14,140 nt of DNA, from contig JARKQP010000078.1 of the NCBI GenBank assembly GCA_029974875.1, positions 1 to 14,140 on the forward strand, read 5' to 3'. The stretch comes from Mobilitalea sp. (lineage in GTDB: Bacteria > Bacillota_A > Clostridia > Lachnospirales > Lachnospiraceae). Both the position numbers and the translations under genes were made by a program. Of the stretch, positions 1 to 7,186 are shown piece after piece. The notes under the pieces were generated by a model. The model was not told the origin of the DNA. It searched no databases and saw nothing but the letters and a program-made list of their open reading frames with translations. The stretch's first letter is position 1, and the number at the start of each line of letters is the position of its first letter.

Positions 1-109
1 CGTCGTTTACATAACCTAATACATCCAGGCCAAGCGAACTCCAGTCAAATAAATATTGGATTAATCTGCATACACGTATTTCATCATCTACTATTAAAAC
101 CTTCAACAT
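1..109 (-). CDS. Response regulator, receiver-domain N-terminus (partial, YesN/AraC type likely)
   Basis: Only the first 36 residues are present; the gene runs off the left edge. Read on the minus strand from the ATG at 109-107, the protein opens with MLKVLIVDDE, the first beta strand and acidic pair (Asp8, Asp9) of a CheY-like receiver domain. It continues with an Arg-Val-Cys-Arg-Leu-Ile helix and a Trp-Ser-Ser-Leu-Gly-Leu stretch, which from memory is typical of YesN-like response regulators whose C-terminus is an AraC-type DNA-binding domain. A GGGAGA ribosome binding site lies 6 bases upstream (116-121). The phosphoacceptor Asp and the output domain lie outside the window, so the AraC assignment is inference. 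It is divergent from the GRE/ABC set, the usual place for a two-component regulator of a sugar importer, so it probably controls the genes to its right. Confidence 0.82.
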   Translation of the reverse strand, partial: MLKVLIVDDEIRVCRLIQYLFDWSSLGLDVLGYVND

Positions 110-233
110 AGTTTATCTCCCTTACCTCTTATCTGGAAAAACAGGCTACATTTACCCACAAAAAACCAAGACATCTACAATACAGATATCAAGGAAGTCT
201 TTTGTGCCTAGGATTGAATTATAAAAATTAAGA

Positions 234-262
234 TATGGATTAGACTTACTATGGATTTGGAG
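234..262. repeat. Tandem TATGGATT motif, possible operator half-sites
   Basis: TATGGATT occurs at 234-241 and again at 250-257, a 16-base period. The second copy extends to ATGGATTTGGAG (251-262), and the same 12 bases recur at 490-501, shortly before the GRE gene. Direct repeats between divergent regulator and target genes are typical of AraC-family binding sites. The link to this response regulator is inference, and the motifs are short enough to be chance in AT-rich DNA. Confidence 0.25.
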
Positions 263-538
263 GGTAAAAAGCATTAAGCTAATCTGTATAAGAATTATAT
301 TCGTATATTGGGATTAAATCAATAGCAGATTATAACATTTGTATAGGGAAGGGTGAAATTATTTTTCCTGTTTGACGGTTTTATCTAAGTTCTAAAGATT
401 ATACCCCTGTGTGTAAAGATAATGAGTTCTAATAATTGGAGGATGATGCTAGAATGGGTGTACAAATTAACCAATACGGTAAGAGGAAAATGGATTTGGA
501 GAGGACTTATGGCATTGGTTAATGGTATTGATTATTGT

Positions 539-544
539 AGGAGG
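539..544 (+). promoter_or_regulatory. Ribosome binding site that fixes the GRE core start
   Basis: AGGAGG sits 7 bases before the ATG at 552. An in-frame ATG at 522 would add 10 residues but has no such site, and it overlaps the TAA of a short ORF (TAATG at 520-524). The start at 552 is therefore preferred. Confidence 0.85.
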
Positions 545-551
545 ATTTAGC

Positions 552-2789
552 ATGAGAGAAATGGATTCTTTTCAAATTGGCACCCAACCGGTCCGAAGTG
601 AACGTATTGACCAGCTTTATAAATACGTAACATACTTTGATTATGGTATCTGTGCAGAAAGAGGTCACTACCTGACCGAATTTTACAAAGAGAATATGAA
701 TCTGCCCGCCATTGTACGCAGGGCAAAGGCCATCGATTATGTATTGGAAAACATGAGTATTTATATCATGCCGGGAAGCTTGTTTGCAGGCAACCAGACC
801 TCGAATCCCAGATGGGCGCCCCTCTTTCCTGAGTTTGAGGTAGAGTGGGTTGAGGAGGAGCTTTTGAAGGGGAATCCTTATTATCCCTGGGAAAGGCCTG
901 CTGACCGGTACACCCTCCGTGACGAGGATAAACCCCTGATCAAGGATATGTGTGACTGGTGGAGGGGGAAGACCCATACGGATACCCTGCGTGCCAGGCT
1001 GCCGAAGGAGGCGCTTGCCACACATTATGATTTGAAGGCTGCCGATATCGGCACTTATTTCCAGGGCGGTGACGGGCATTTTGCGCCGGATCATGAGTAT
1101 TTGATTAACAATGGTGTCCAAAAGCTGATTGATGACTGTACAAAGTACAGGGACGCGCTGGATTGGAGCGAGCCGGATACGATTAAGAAAAAGGATTTTT
1201 ACGATGCGGCAATTATTAGTGCCAATGCGATTATAAAGTTTGCCGAAAGGTATGCAGATCTTGCGGAGAAGCTGGCAGCAGAGGAAAAGGACGAGAACCG
1301 CAGGAAGGAGCTGCTTACCATTGCGGATACCTGCAGGTGGGTACCGAAGAATCCGGCAAGAAACTTTTATGAAGCCCTGCAGTGCATCATTCTGGTCCAT
1401 ATCTGTATCCAAATTGAAGACAGCGGAGCCGGTGTATCCTTTGGCAGGTATGACCAGTTCATGTACCCGTTTTATACACAGGGAAAGAAGGAAGGTACCT
1501 TAACGGACGAGCTGGCACTGGAGCTGACCGAGAACTTCTTCCTCCAGATCTATGCCTGCAATAAGGTAAGAAGCTGGGTTGATACGGACTTTTACAGGGG
1601 CGTGCCAATGTTCCAGAACCTTACGATTGGCGGACAGGATCCGGTCAGGAAATGCGATGCCACCAATGAGCTGAGCTACATAGCGCTGGATGCAACCTAC
1701 CATACAAGAATACCGCAGCCATCTTTAACGGTCCGTTTCCATAAAAACACACCCTATGAGTTTAAGATTAAGGTGGCTGAGGTTATCAGGCTGGGAACCG
1801 GATTACCCTCCATCTTTAATGATGAAACCTATATTCCGGCTCTGATGAACCGCGGTTATGAGTTAAATGATGCTTACAACTATTGTATTATCGGATGCGT
1901 GGAGCCCGGGACCGCAGGCCTCTTGGGAGGCAGGACCGGCGGTGCATGGCTGAACTGTACCAAGGCGCTGGAGATGTCTTTATATAATGGCAGGGATCCA
2001 AGAACGGGCATTTGCCTCCATAAGAATCCCGGCGATAAGGATCTTTCTACCTTTGAGAGCTTCGAGGAGGCTAAAGAGGCTTATCTAAACCAGATCGCCT
2101 ACTATATCAAGATGGAGGCCATCCTTGAAAATACCATTGACCAGGTATGGGAAGAAACACTGGAGGAGCCGATGGCTGCAATATTTGCCTGCCCGACGAC
2201 TACAATTCCGAGAGGAAAGCCGATTAAGCAGGGCGGTGCGAAATATGATCTGACAGGACAGCAGACCATTGGTACCGCAAATGTAGCCAATAGCTTGTAT
2301 TCCATCAAGAAGCTGGTATTTGATGATAAAGTCATTACCGGTGCCCAGTTAAAGCATGCCCTGGAAACGAATTTCCAGGATATGGGCACCAATCCTACCG
2401 GGGCACAGATCAAAGCCCTCTGCCTGAATGTACCGAAATACGGCAATGACGTCGATGAGGTGGATGAACTGGCAAGGGAAATGCTGGCCTTTGTTGCAAA
2501 TGAGCTGGTAAGCTACAAGAATACACGTTATGGAAGGGGACCCATCGGGGGCACGCTGCATTGCTCGACCAGTACGGTATCCAGCAATACTCCATTTGGT
2601 AAGGTATGCGGTGCGACGCCGGACGGAAGGGAAGCCTATACGGCGGTGGCAGACGGACAGTCTCCTATGAGGGGAACGGATGTAAACGGTCCTACGGCGG
2701 CAATCGCTTCCGTTGCAAAGCTAAATAATATTTTATTATCCTGTGGTTCTTTATATAATATGAAGTTCAGTCCGGCAGATTTAAGCTAG
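552..2789 (+). CDS. Glycyl radical enzyme core subunit lacking the glycyl-radical domain (split GRE, large part)
   Basis: This 745-residue protein of the glycerol dehydratase/PFL-like family keeps the ten-stranded barrel and the thiyl loop: the motif Gly-Cys-Val-Glu-Pro places the catalytic Cys at 449 and the general-base Glu at 451. A Gly-His-x-x-Pro-Asp element (His176) and a Gly-Val-Ser-Phe-Gly-Arg-Tyr-Asp-Gln element are also family features. It ends at ...NMKFSPADLS, just where single-chain GREs (about 780-850 residues) enter the C-terminal radical domain with its RVxGYSA motif. That domain is encoded by the next gene. The glycerol dehydratase residues His281, Ser282 and Asp447 appear from my alignment to be replaced by Ala, Gly and Gly, so glycerol or 1,2-propanediol is an unlikely substrate. 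It is first in a set with a sugar-type importer and an activase. The substrate is unknown; a C-O or C-X lyase/dehydratase activity is inference from the CxE motif. Confidence 0.93.
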   Translation: MREMDSFQIGTQPVRSERIDQLYKYVTYFDYGICAERGHYLTEFYKENMNLPAIVRRAKAIDYVLENMSIYIMPGSLFAGNQTSNPRWAPLFPEFEVEWVEEELLKGNPYYPWERPADRYTLRDEDKPLIKDMCDWWRGKTHTDTLRARLPKEALATHYDLKAADIGTYFQGGDGHFAPDHEYLINNGVQKLIDDCTKYRDALDWSEPDTIKKKDFYDAAIISANAIIKFAERYADLAEKLAAEEKDENRRKELLTIADTCRWVPKNPARNFYEALQCIILVHICIQIEDSGAGVSFGRYDQFMYPFYTQGKKEGTLTDELALELTENFFLQIYACNKVRSWVDTDFYRGVPMFQNLTIGGQDPVRKCDATNELSYIALDATYHTRIPQPSLTVRFHKNTPYEFKIKVAEVIRLGTGLPSIFNDETYIPALMNRGYELNDAYNYCIIGCVEPGTAGLLGGRTGGAWLNCTKALEMSLYNGRDPRTGICLHKNPGDKDLSTFESFEEAKEAYLNQIAYYIKMEAILENTIDQVWEETLEEPMAAIFACPTTTIPRGKPIKQGGAKYDLTGQQTIGTANVANSLYSIKKLVFDDKVITGAQLKHALETNFQDMGTNPTGAQIKALCLNVPKYGNDVDEVDELAREMLAFVANELVSYKNTRYGRGPIGGTLHCSTSTVSSNTPFGKVCGATPDGREAYTAVADGQSPMRGTDVNGPTAAIASVAKLNNILLSCGSLYNMKFSPADLS

Positions 2790-2797
2790 ATTGCAAT

Positions 2798-2820
2798 GGA
2801 TGGCCGGCCATCCCATGGGA
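2798..2820 (+). other. Two adjacent palindromes between the GRE subunit genes
   Basis: GGATGGCCGGCCATCC (2798-2813) is a perfect 16-base palindrome that can fold as a 6-bp stem with a 4-base loop. It overlaps a second palindrome, TCCCATGGGA (2811-2820). There is no following T-run, so it is not a normal terminator. It lies between the core stop (2787-2789) and the ribosome binding site of the radical-domain gene, where it could shape RNA processing or subunit ratio; that role is inference. Confidence 0.5.
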
Positions 2821-2860
2821 TTAACGGAAAATAAGGAAGTAATGGAAAGGAGAATGAATT

Positions 2861-3112
2861 ATGTCAGAGGTATTGATTAATAAAACGGACGGATTACAGA
2901 GGTTTGTCAGCCTGATTGACCGGTATTTTGCGGCGGGCGGTTCCCAGCTCCAGTTTAATGTGGTCAGCAGGAAAACCTTAATTGACGCCCAGAACAACCC
3001 GGAGAAGTATGCCAACCTGCTTGTCAGGGTTGCCGGATACAGCGCTTATTTTACGCAGCTGTCCAAGGATGTGCAAAAGGATATTATTGAACGTACGGAA
3101 GAGAAATTATAA
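2861..3112 (+). CDS. Stand-alone glycyl-radical domain (split GRE, small part)
   Basis: The 83-residue protein is the C-terminal radical domain of a GRE as a separate chain. Residues 12-50 match the usual run-in (RYFAAGGSQLQFNVVS, then LIDAQNNPEKY). Residues 54-64 carry LVRVAGYSAYF, whose Gly59 should hold the stored radical, and the tail DIIERTEE is typical. AGGAG at 2848-2852 stands 8 bases before the ATG. A TGA in the same frame at 2855-2857 rules out an upstream extension, and the core gene has stops at 2787-2789 and 2832-2834 in another frame, so this is not one sequencing error in a fused gene. The nearest known analogue is GrcA/YfiD, the spare radical domain that rescues oxygen-damaged PFL. 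Here the core has no domain of its own, so this chain must be an obligate partner, activated by the radical SAM enzyme at 7187. Confidence 0.93.
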   Translation: MSEVLINKTDGLQRFVSLIDRYFAAGGSQLQFNVVSRKTLIDAQNNPEKYANLLVRVAGYSAYFTQLSKDVQKDIIERTEEKL

Positions 3113-3351
3113 TAGCGGCAATAGCAAAATAAATTACGGGTCAATCCTTGTATGCGGGTTAAGATGGCTTAGGGCATACCGGAAATACAGCTTTGGGGCA
3201 GGTATTTGAAGGCTGCATACAAGGATACCTGGGGAACAATATTACCGGGGGCAAAAGCAGCTTCCTGTAATCGGGTGCACGCACAAGTACAGCACCTTTT
3301 ATGAGAAGTTAAAAGACAACTTCTGATAACTTATATTATGGAGGGTTAGTT
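3113..3351 (+). promoter_or_regulatory. Structured 239-base spacer between GRE and importer genes
   Basis: No gene is evident. A 12-base perfect inverted repeat (ATCCTTGTATGC at 3144-3155, GCATACAAGGAT at 3215-3226) could enclose a 59-base domain. Then come a weak hairpin GGTGC/GCACC (3274-3278, 3292-3296) followed by TTTT, and a 7-bp hairpin AGAAGTT/AACTTCT (3304-3310, 3318-3324), 15 bases before the binding-protein ribosome binding site. It could be an attenuator, an RNA stability element or an unclassified sensor; I matched it to no known riboswitch. Confidence 0.45.
3144..3226. repeat. 12-base perfect inverted repeat with 59-base spacing
   Basis: The arms are ATCCTTGTATGC (3144-3155) and GCATACAAGGAT (3215-3226). 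Both lie in the transcribed spacer, so the pairing would close a long-range RNA stem. Inside, TACC (3177-3180) and GGTA (3201-3204) could form a second short helix. Confidence 0.6.
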
Positions 3352-4488
3352 ATGAGAAAAAGAATGATAAGTATATTAATATGCATCACATTAGCTGGAG
3401 CCTTGATGACGGGCTGCCAGATGGGAGACAGTAACACCGCCGGGAAAGGTTCTTCCACCACAGAGCAGGCCAGTTCAGGCGCAGCCCAGACCGTTGCACA
3501 GGGAGAAGTATTTTCAGCAACACCGGAACAGCTGGCATTATTACCGGAAGATATGATCGGGACCAAGGACCAGTTTAAGGGTATGAAAGTAGGTTTCTCA
3601 CAGAGAAATATTGCCGGCTCCGAGTGGTGGGAGCAGCTTGTAAGGCTTGCCAAGGAAGAAGCGGAATACTTAGGGATAGAGCTTACCGTATATGACGGCG
3701 GGAATGATTTGACAAAACAGATGGCTGATATTGAAACCCTGGTAAACCTAAAGCCGGATGCCATTATCGTCAACCCCTTCCATTCCACGGGAGTGCTGCC
3801 TTCCATTGAAAAGGTGCACGAAGCAGGGATTCCGTTAACAGTTGTAAATTGTGCCTTGGATGCAGAGGGCTCACCCTTTACCTTCGTATCCTGTGATGTG
3901 GAGAACAGCGGTTTCCAATCAGGATACCAATTAGCAAAGGCATATGACGAGAAATACGGCTGGAAGGACCAGGTAAAGGCATTGGTGCTGTCTGCAGCGG
4001 CGCAGGAAGAGGAGTCTGACCTAAGAAGATGGGGACAGATTGCAGGATATAATGATTATATGCTTGAAAAATACGGCAAATCCAACCTGGACATTGTTGC
4101 TTACCGGTATTATAATTGGCAGCCTGAGCCTGCTATGAATGAAACTCTGGACGCTTTACAGGCGAATGCTGACCTGGATATCATTTTCGCCGCTTGTGAC
4201 GGAGGAGCACAGGGTGTAGTTGCAGCCCTTGATTCCGTCGGGAAATCCGGTGACATTATGATTACCTCCATTGATGCCAGAAAAACCGTATTGGAATGGA
4301 TTGATTCCGGGGATAAGGGCGTAGTGGCTACAGTGGCAAATGACCCCAGGATGATGGGCAAATGGGCAGTATATCTGGCGGCACTCCAGGCTAACGGCAT
4401 TACTACCCCGTCCACCTTCTATGTACCGAATACCTGCTATACGAAGGCTAACGTAGCTTCCGTCTATGACCCGAACTCAACCTATTAA
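3352..4488 (+). CDS. Sugar ABC transporter substrate-binding lipoprotein (RbsB-like)
   Basis: This 378-residue extracellular binding protein feeds the importer encoded next. Residues 1-22 are a lipoprotein signal peptide with a basic start, a hydrophobic core and a lipobox ending LMTGC, so Cys22 should be lipidated and tethered to the outer membrane face. A Ser/Thr/Ala-rich linker (about 23-50) precedes a type I periplasmic-binding fold of the Peripla_BP_4 family (about 58-370), seen in MKVGFSQRNIAGSEWW, the DAIIVNPF strand and the DIIFAACDGGAQGVVAALDS hinge region. GGAGGG (3340-3345) lies 6 bases before the ATG. Order and family (binding protein, RbsA-like, RbsC-like) indicate a monosaccharide, polyol or related small ligand. 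It should bind the substrate, or a precursor of the substrate, of the split GRE. The ligand cannot be read from sequence alone. Confidence 0.9.
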   Translation: MRKRMISILICITLAGALMTGCQMGDSNTAGKGSSTTEQASSGAAQTVAQGEVFSATPEQLALLPEDMIGTKDQFKGMKVGFSQRNIAGSEWWEQLVRLAKEEAEYLGIELTVYDGGNDLTKQMADIETLVNLKPDAIIVNPFHSTGVLPSIEKVHEAGIPLTVVNCALDAEGSPFTFVSCDVENSGFQSGYQLAKAYDEKYGWKDQVKALVLSAAAQEEESDLRRWGQIAGYNDYMLEKYGKSNLDIVAYRYYNWQPEPAMNETLDALQANADLDIIFAACDGGAQGVVAALDSVGKSGDIMITSIDARKTVLEWIDSGDKGVVATVANDPRMMGKWAVYLAALQANGITTPSTFYVPNTCYTKANVASVYDPNSTY

Positions 4489-4582
4489 TAGCTTGCTTTC
4501 ATTCATATGGCATTGACCTTCGTCCTGGCAGCCTATTCCTGATGGTACAGCCTGTCAAGACGATAAATTTAAATTGACCTAT

Positions 4583-4609
4583 TTGGAACTATGAGGAGTT
4601 GGAACTATG
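4583..4609 (+). repeat. 11-base tandem duplication at the ATPase start
   Basis: TTGGAACTATG occurs at 4583-4593 and at 4599-4609, so the start codon is duplicated 16 bases upstream with the GAGGAG ribosome binding site (4593-4598) between the copies. The upstream ATG (4591) opens only a 9-codon frame that ends inside the ATPase gene (4618-4620). The real start is 4607, 8 bases after GAGGAG. Confidence 0.65.
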
Positions 4610-6139
4610 GAGTGTCCTAAGGCAGTAGTATTAAAAAATATAACGAAAAAGTTTTCAGGCGTAAAAGCCTTGGATGATGTCACATTCCATGTGGAGCAGG
4701 GTGACATTCACGCCTTAGTCGGTGAAAACGGCGCCGGCAAGTCCACCCTGATGAAAATATTGTGCGGGAGCTATTCCCACCACTCGGTGGAAGGGCAGAT
4801 ATCCATCCTTGGGAATGAGGTAAGGCTGAATAACCCAAAGGAAGCAAACCAGCGTGGAGTGGTTATGGTACATCAGGAGCTGGCCCTGATTCCAGAGTTA
4901 AGCGTGGCAGAAAATATGTGTTTGGGAACTCTGCCCTTTCAGAATGGCGGGGTGGAGTGGAAAACGGTCTATAGCAAGTCCCAGGAAACCTTAAAGCAGC
5001 TTGCCCTGGATATTGATGTGCGCATGAAGGTAAAGAACCTGAGTGTGGGGCACCAGCAGCTGGTGGAGATATCAAAGGCCATACTTCTGGGCGGCAAGGT
5101 CATGATCCTGGATGAGCCTACGGCGCCGCTGACAGGCAGGGAGATTGAGCTTCTTTTTAAAGTAATCAGGAAATTAAAGGAGCAGGGTATTACCATTATA
5201 TATATATCCCACAGGCTGGAAGAGATATTTTCCTTAACGGATAAGGTGTCTGTTATGCGGGATGGAAAATTAGTAATTACGAAGGATACGAAGGACGTAG
5301 ATGAACACGAGCTGGTGTCCTACATGATCGGAAGGGAAATGGAGGACTTCTATCCAAAGGATAAGACTCTTCCCGGTGACATTATATTGTCCGCCCAGAA
5401 TTTCAGTGTTGCACATCCAAACTATCCGGGAAAAAAGATTGTAGATAATGTAAGCATGAATTTTAGGGCCGGTGAGATTGTAGGGATAGCAGGACTTCTC
5501 GGCGCAGGCCGTACAGAGCTTATGACTGCCATTACAGGAGCTTATCCGAAAAAAAGTACGGGAATTGTCACATTTAAGAGCAGGCCGGTAAAGTTTAAAA
5601 ATCCTGGCCAGGCCATAACAAATGGAATTGGCTTTGTCTCGGAAGACCGGAAAGGAAATGGACTAATATTAAACCAAACCATCCGGTTTAATATCAGCCT
5701 GGCATCCTTAAGGCGGATCTGCAAAAACCGTCTTCTGAATAAAAGGAAGGAAGATGGGCTTACACAGGAGATGATAGGAAGGCTTAGGATCAAAACAACC
5801 AGTGAATATAACCCGGTTAAAAGCCTAAGCGGAGGGAACCAGCAAAAGGTAGTGTTTGCGAAATGGATCGCCACGGATCCGGAGGTACTGATACTGGATG
5901 AGCCCACAAGGGGTGTGGATGTTGGTGCCAAATATGAGATCTATTCCATCATGAAAAAGCTTGCGCAGCAAAATGTGGCTATCATTATGATATCCTCAGA
6001 CCTTCAGGAAATCATCGGTATGAGCGACCGGGTATATGTAATGTATGAGGGTAAACTTTCAGGCGAATTGCAAAAGGAAGAATTGACGGAGAATTCAATT
6101 ATGAAATATGCAACAGGTGCTGTAAGTATGGCAGTATAG
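4607..6139 (+). CDS. Sugar ABC transporter ATPase, two nucleotide-binding domains (RbsA/MglA-like)
   Basis: This 510-residue cytoplasmic ATPase powers the importer. The first domain has Walker A GENGAGKST (39-47), a signature-like LSVGHQQ (145-151) and Walker B VMILDEP (165-171). The second has a degenerate Walker A, GLLGAGRTE (296-304), in which Lys is replaced by Arg, then the signature LSGGNQQ (407-413) and Walker B LILDEP (428-433). One intact and one degenerate site is normal for the RbsA/XylG/MglA family, as is the length of about 500. It lies between the binding protein (118-base gap) and the permease (40-base gap), so one polypeptide probably serves both ATPase positions. The family also includes nucleoside and autoinducer-2 importers, so sugar is likely but not certain. 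Confidence 0.94.
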   Translation: MECPKAVVLKNITKKFSGVKALDDVTFHVEQGDIHALVGENGAGKSTLMKILCGSYSHHSVEGQISILGNEVRLNNPKEANQRGVVMVHQELALIPELSVAENMCLGTLPFQNGGVEWKTVYSKSQETLKQLALDIDVRMKVKNLSVGHQQLVEISKAILLGGKVMILDEPTAPLTGREIELLFKVIRKLKEQGITIIYISHRLEEIFSLTDKVSVMRDGKLVITKDTKDVDEHELVSYMIGREMEDFYPKDKTLPGDIILSAQNFSVAHPNYPGKKIVDNVSMNFRAGEIVGIAGLLGAGRTELMTAITGAYPKKSTGIVTFKSRPVKFKNPGQAITNGIGFVSEDRKGNGLILNQTIRFNISLASLRRICKNRLLNKRKEDGLTQEMIGRLRIKTTSEYNPVKSLSGGNQQKVVFAKWIATDPEVLILDEPTRGVDVGAKYEIYSIMKKLAQQNVAIIMISSDLQEIIGMSDRVYVMYEGKLSGELQKEELTENSIMKYATGAVSMAV

Positions 6140-6179
6140 ACTAATTTATCTGTATTGAGGTTATTTAAGGAGGAAAACT

Positions 6180-7160
6180 ATGTCAGACATTCAATTGACA
6201 GCAGCATCAGATATAAAGCAAAAGAGAAATTATAAAAGTGAAATATTGAAATTTACGAAAAACAATTTTGTGGTTATCGCCTTTATAGCACTGATTATTT
6301 GGGGAGGCTTTGCTTCACCGGCATTTCTAACCCTGAGCAATATCAAGACGGTATTATTACAGAATTCAATCTATGCAATCTGTGCCCTGGGTATGCTGTT
6401 TATCGTCATCACCGGTGGAATTGATTTATCCGTAGGCTCCTATGTGGTAGTTGCCGTATGCTTTACGGCAGGCTTTATCCAGGATGGCAGGGGAGTATTG
6501 GCAATTGTTATAGTAACGCTGATGAGCATCCTGTTCGGGATAATATCAGGTACCCTGATCGCCTATGCAAAGGTAGCGCCCTTCATTGCGACACTGGCAA
6601 TGACGACGATCCTGAGGGGTATTGCGTATATCTACCAGGTTGGGCAGAACAGAAGGATTGACGGCACCTTCTGGCCCAAATTCATCCAAGGCAGCTTACT
6701 TGGAATTCCAATCCCTGTCCTGATTCTTTTTATAACATATCTGATCGTCACATTTTTATTAAAGAAAACAAAATACGGACGCGGTATCTATGCCATTGGC
6801 GGTAACAGTGAGACAGCCCGTTTGGCGGGTATCAACGTAAAAAAATATATTATCATAACCTATGCCTTAGGCGGCTTTTTATTCGGCTTGGCAGGTATGA
6901 TATTGGCCGGCCGGCTGAGCATGGGTACGGCTACTGTAGGTGAAGGCTATGAGCTGGATGCAATTGCTGCCGTAGTGGTAGGCGGTGCAACCCTGTCCGG
7001 CGGCGTAGGAAGCCCGATCAAGACCCTGGTGGGCGCATTTTTAATCGGCGCGTTGATGAATATCATGAATTTAATGGGAATTGCTTCTTATCCGCAGATG
7101 ATTATCAAGGGCATTATTATTGTTGCAGCAGTATTAATGCACCGGGACAGCAGCCATTAA
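6180..7160 (+). CDS. Sugar ABC transporter permease (RbsC-like, BPD_transp_2)
   Basis: This 326-residue integral membrane protein presumably forms the channel as a homodimer. A short cytoplasmic N-terminus (1-30) is followed by roughly eight to ten hydrophobic segments. Family marks include GMLFIVITGGIDLSVGS near 75-90 and AIGGNSETARLAGINVKK near 205-222, the ATPase-contacting region of RbsC/XylH-type permeases. AAGGAGG at 6168-6174 sits 5 bases before the ATG. No second permease gene is present, so a single-permease RbsABC-type assembly is complete here. The length is close to RbsC (about 320). Confidence 0.92.
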   Translation: MSDIQLTAASDIKQKRNYKSEILKFTKNNFVVIAFIALIIWGGFASPAFLTLSNIKTVLLQNSIYAICALGMLFIVITGGIDLSVGSYVVVAVCFTAGFIQDGRGVLAIVIVTLMSILFGIISGTLIAYAKVAPFIATLAMTTILRGIAYIYQVGQNRRIDGTFWPKFIQGSLLGIPIPVLILFITYLIVTFLLKKTKYGRGIYAIGGNSETARLAGINVKKYIIITYALGGFLFGLAGMILAGRLSMGTATVGEGYELDAIAAVVVGGATLSGGVGSPIKTLVGAFLIGALMNIMNLMGIASYPQMIIKGIIIVAAVLMHRDSSH

Positions 7161-7186
7161 AATTTAAATAAACGGAGGGCATACCA

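Larger units (their letters stand above)
110..551. promoter_or_regulatory. Divergent intergenic region and leader of the GRE operon
   Basis: About 440 AT-rich bases separate the response regulator from the GRE core gene, and no full-size gene is visible. A candidate -35 TTGACG lies at 372-377. The best -10-like hexamers after it (GATTAT at 397-402, TTATAC at 399-404) sit at non-ideal spacing (19 and 21), as would suit an activator-dependent promoter. A GGAGG at 438-442 precedes two overlapping short reading frames, 443-550 (35 codons, ending one base before the GRE ATG) and 454-522 (22 codons). They may be leader peptides or chance. Short direct repeats are listed separately. No riboswitch class was recognised. 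Confidence 0.4.

Noticed and set aside
519..1412. A 297-residue minus-strand frame opposite the GRE core
   Set aside because: It is a shadow of the strongly conserved GRE frame; its translation has no recognisable domain and no ribosome binding site of note.
2787..2861. The split GRE as a sequencing error or simple pseudogene
   Set aside because: It would need both a frameshift and removal of two stops; the small gene has its own ribosome binding site, an upstream in-frame TGA and a break exactly at the domain boundary, and both parts keep all key motifs.
2982..3209. A 75-residue plus-strand frame overlapping the small GRE subunit
   Set aside because: Out of frame with the conserved radical domain, no ribosome binding site, Arg/Leu-rich shadow translation.
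3274..3300. GGTGC/GCACC plus TTTT as a terminator
   Set aside because: A 5-bp stem with a 13-base loop and only four T is too weak to call a terminator.
3113..3351. A known riboswitch before the binding-protein gene
   Set aside because: I found no match to the conserved cores of the c-di-GMP, glycine, THF, SAM, lysine or T-box classes; kept only as an unclassified structure.
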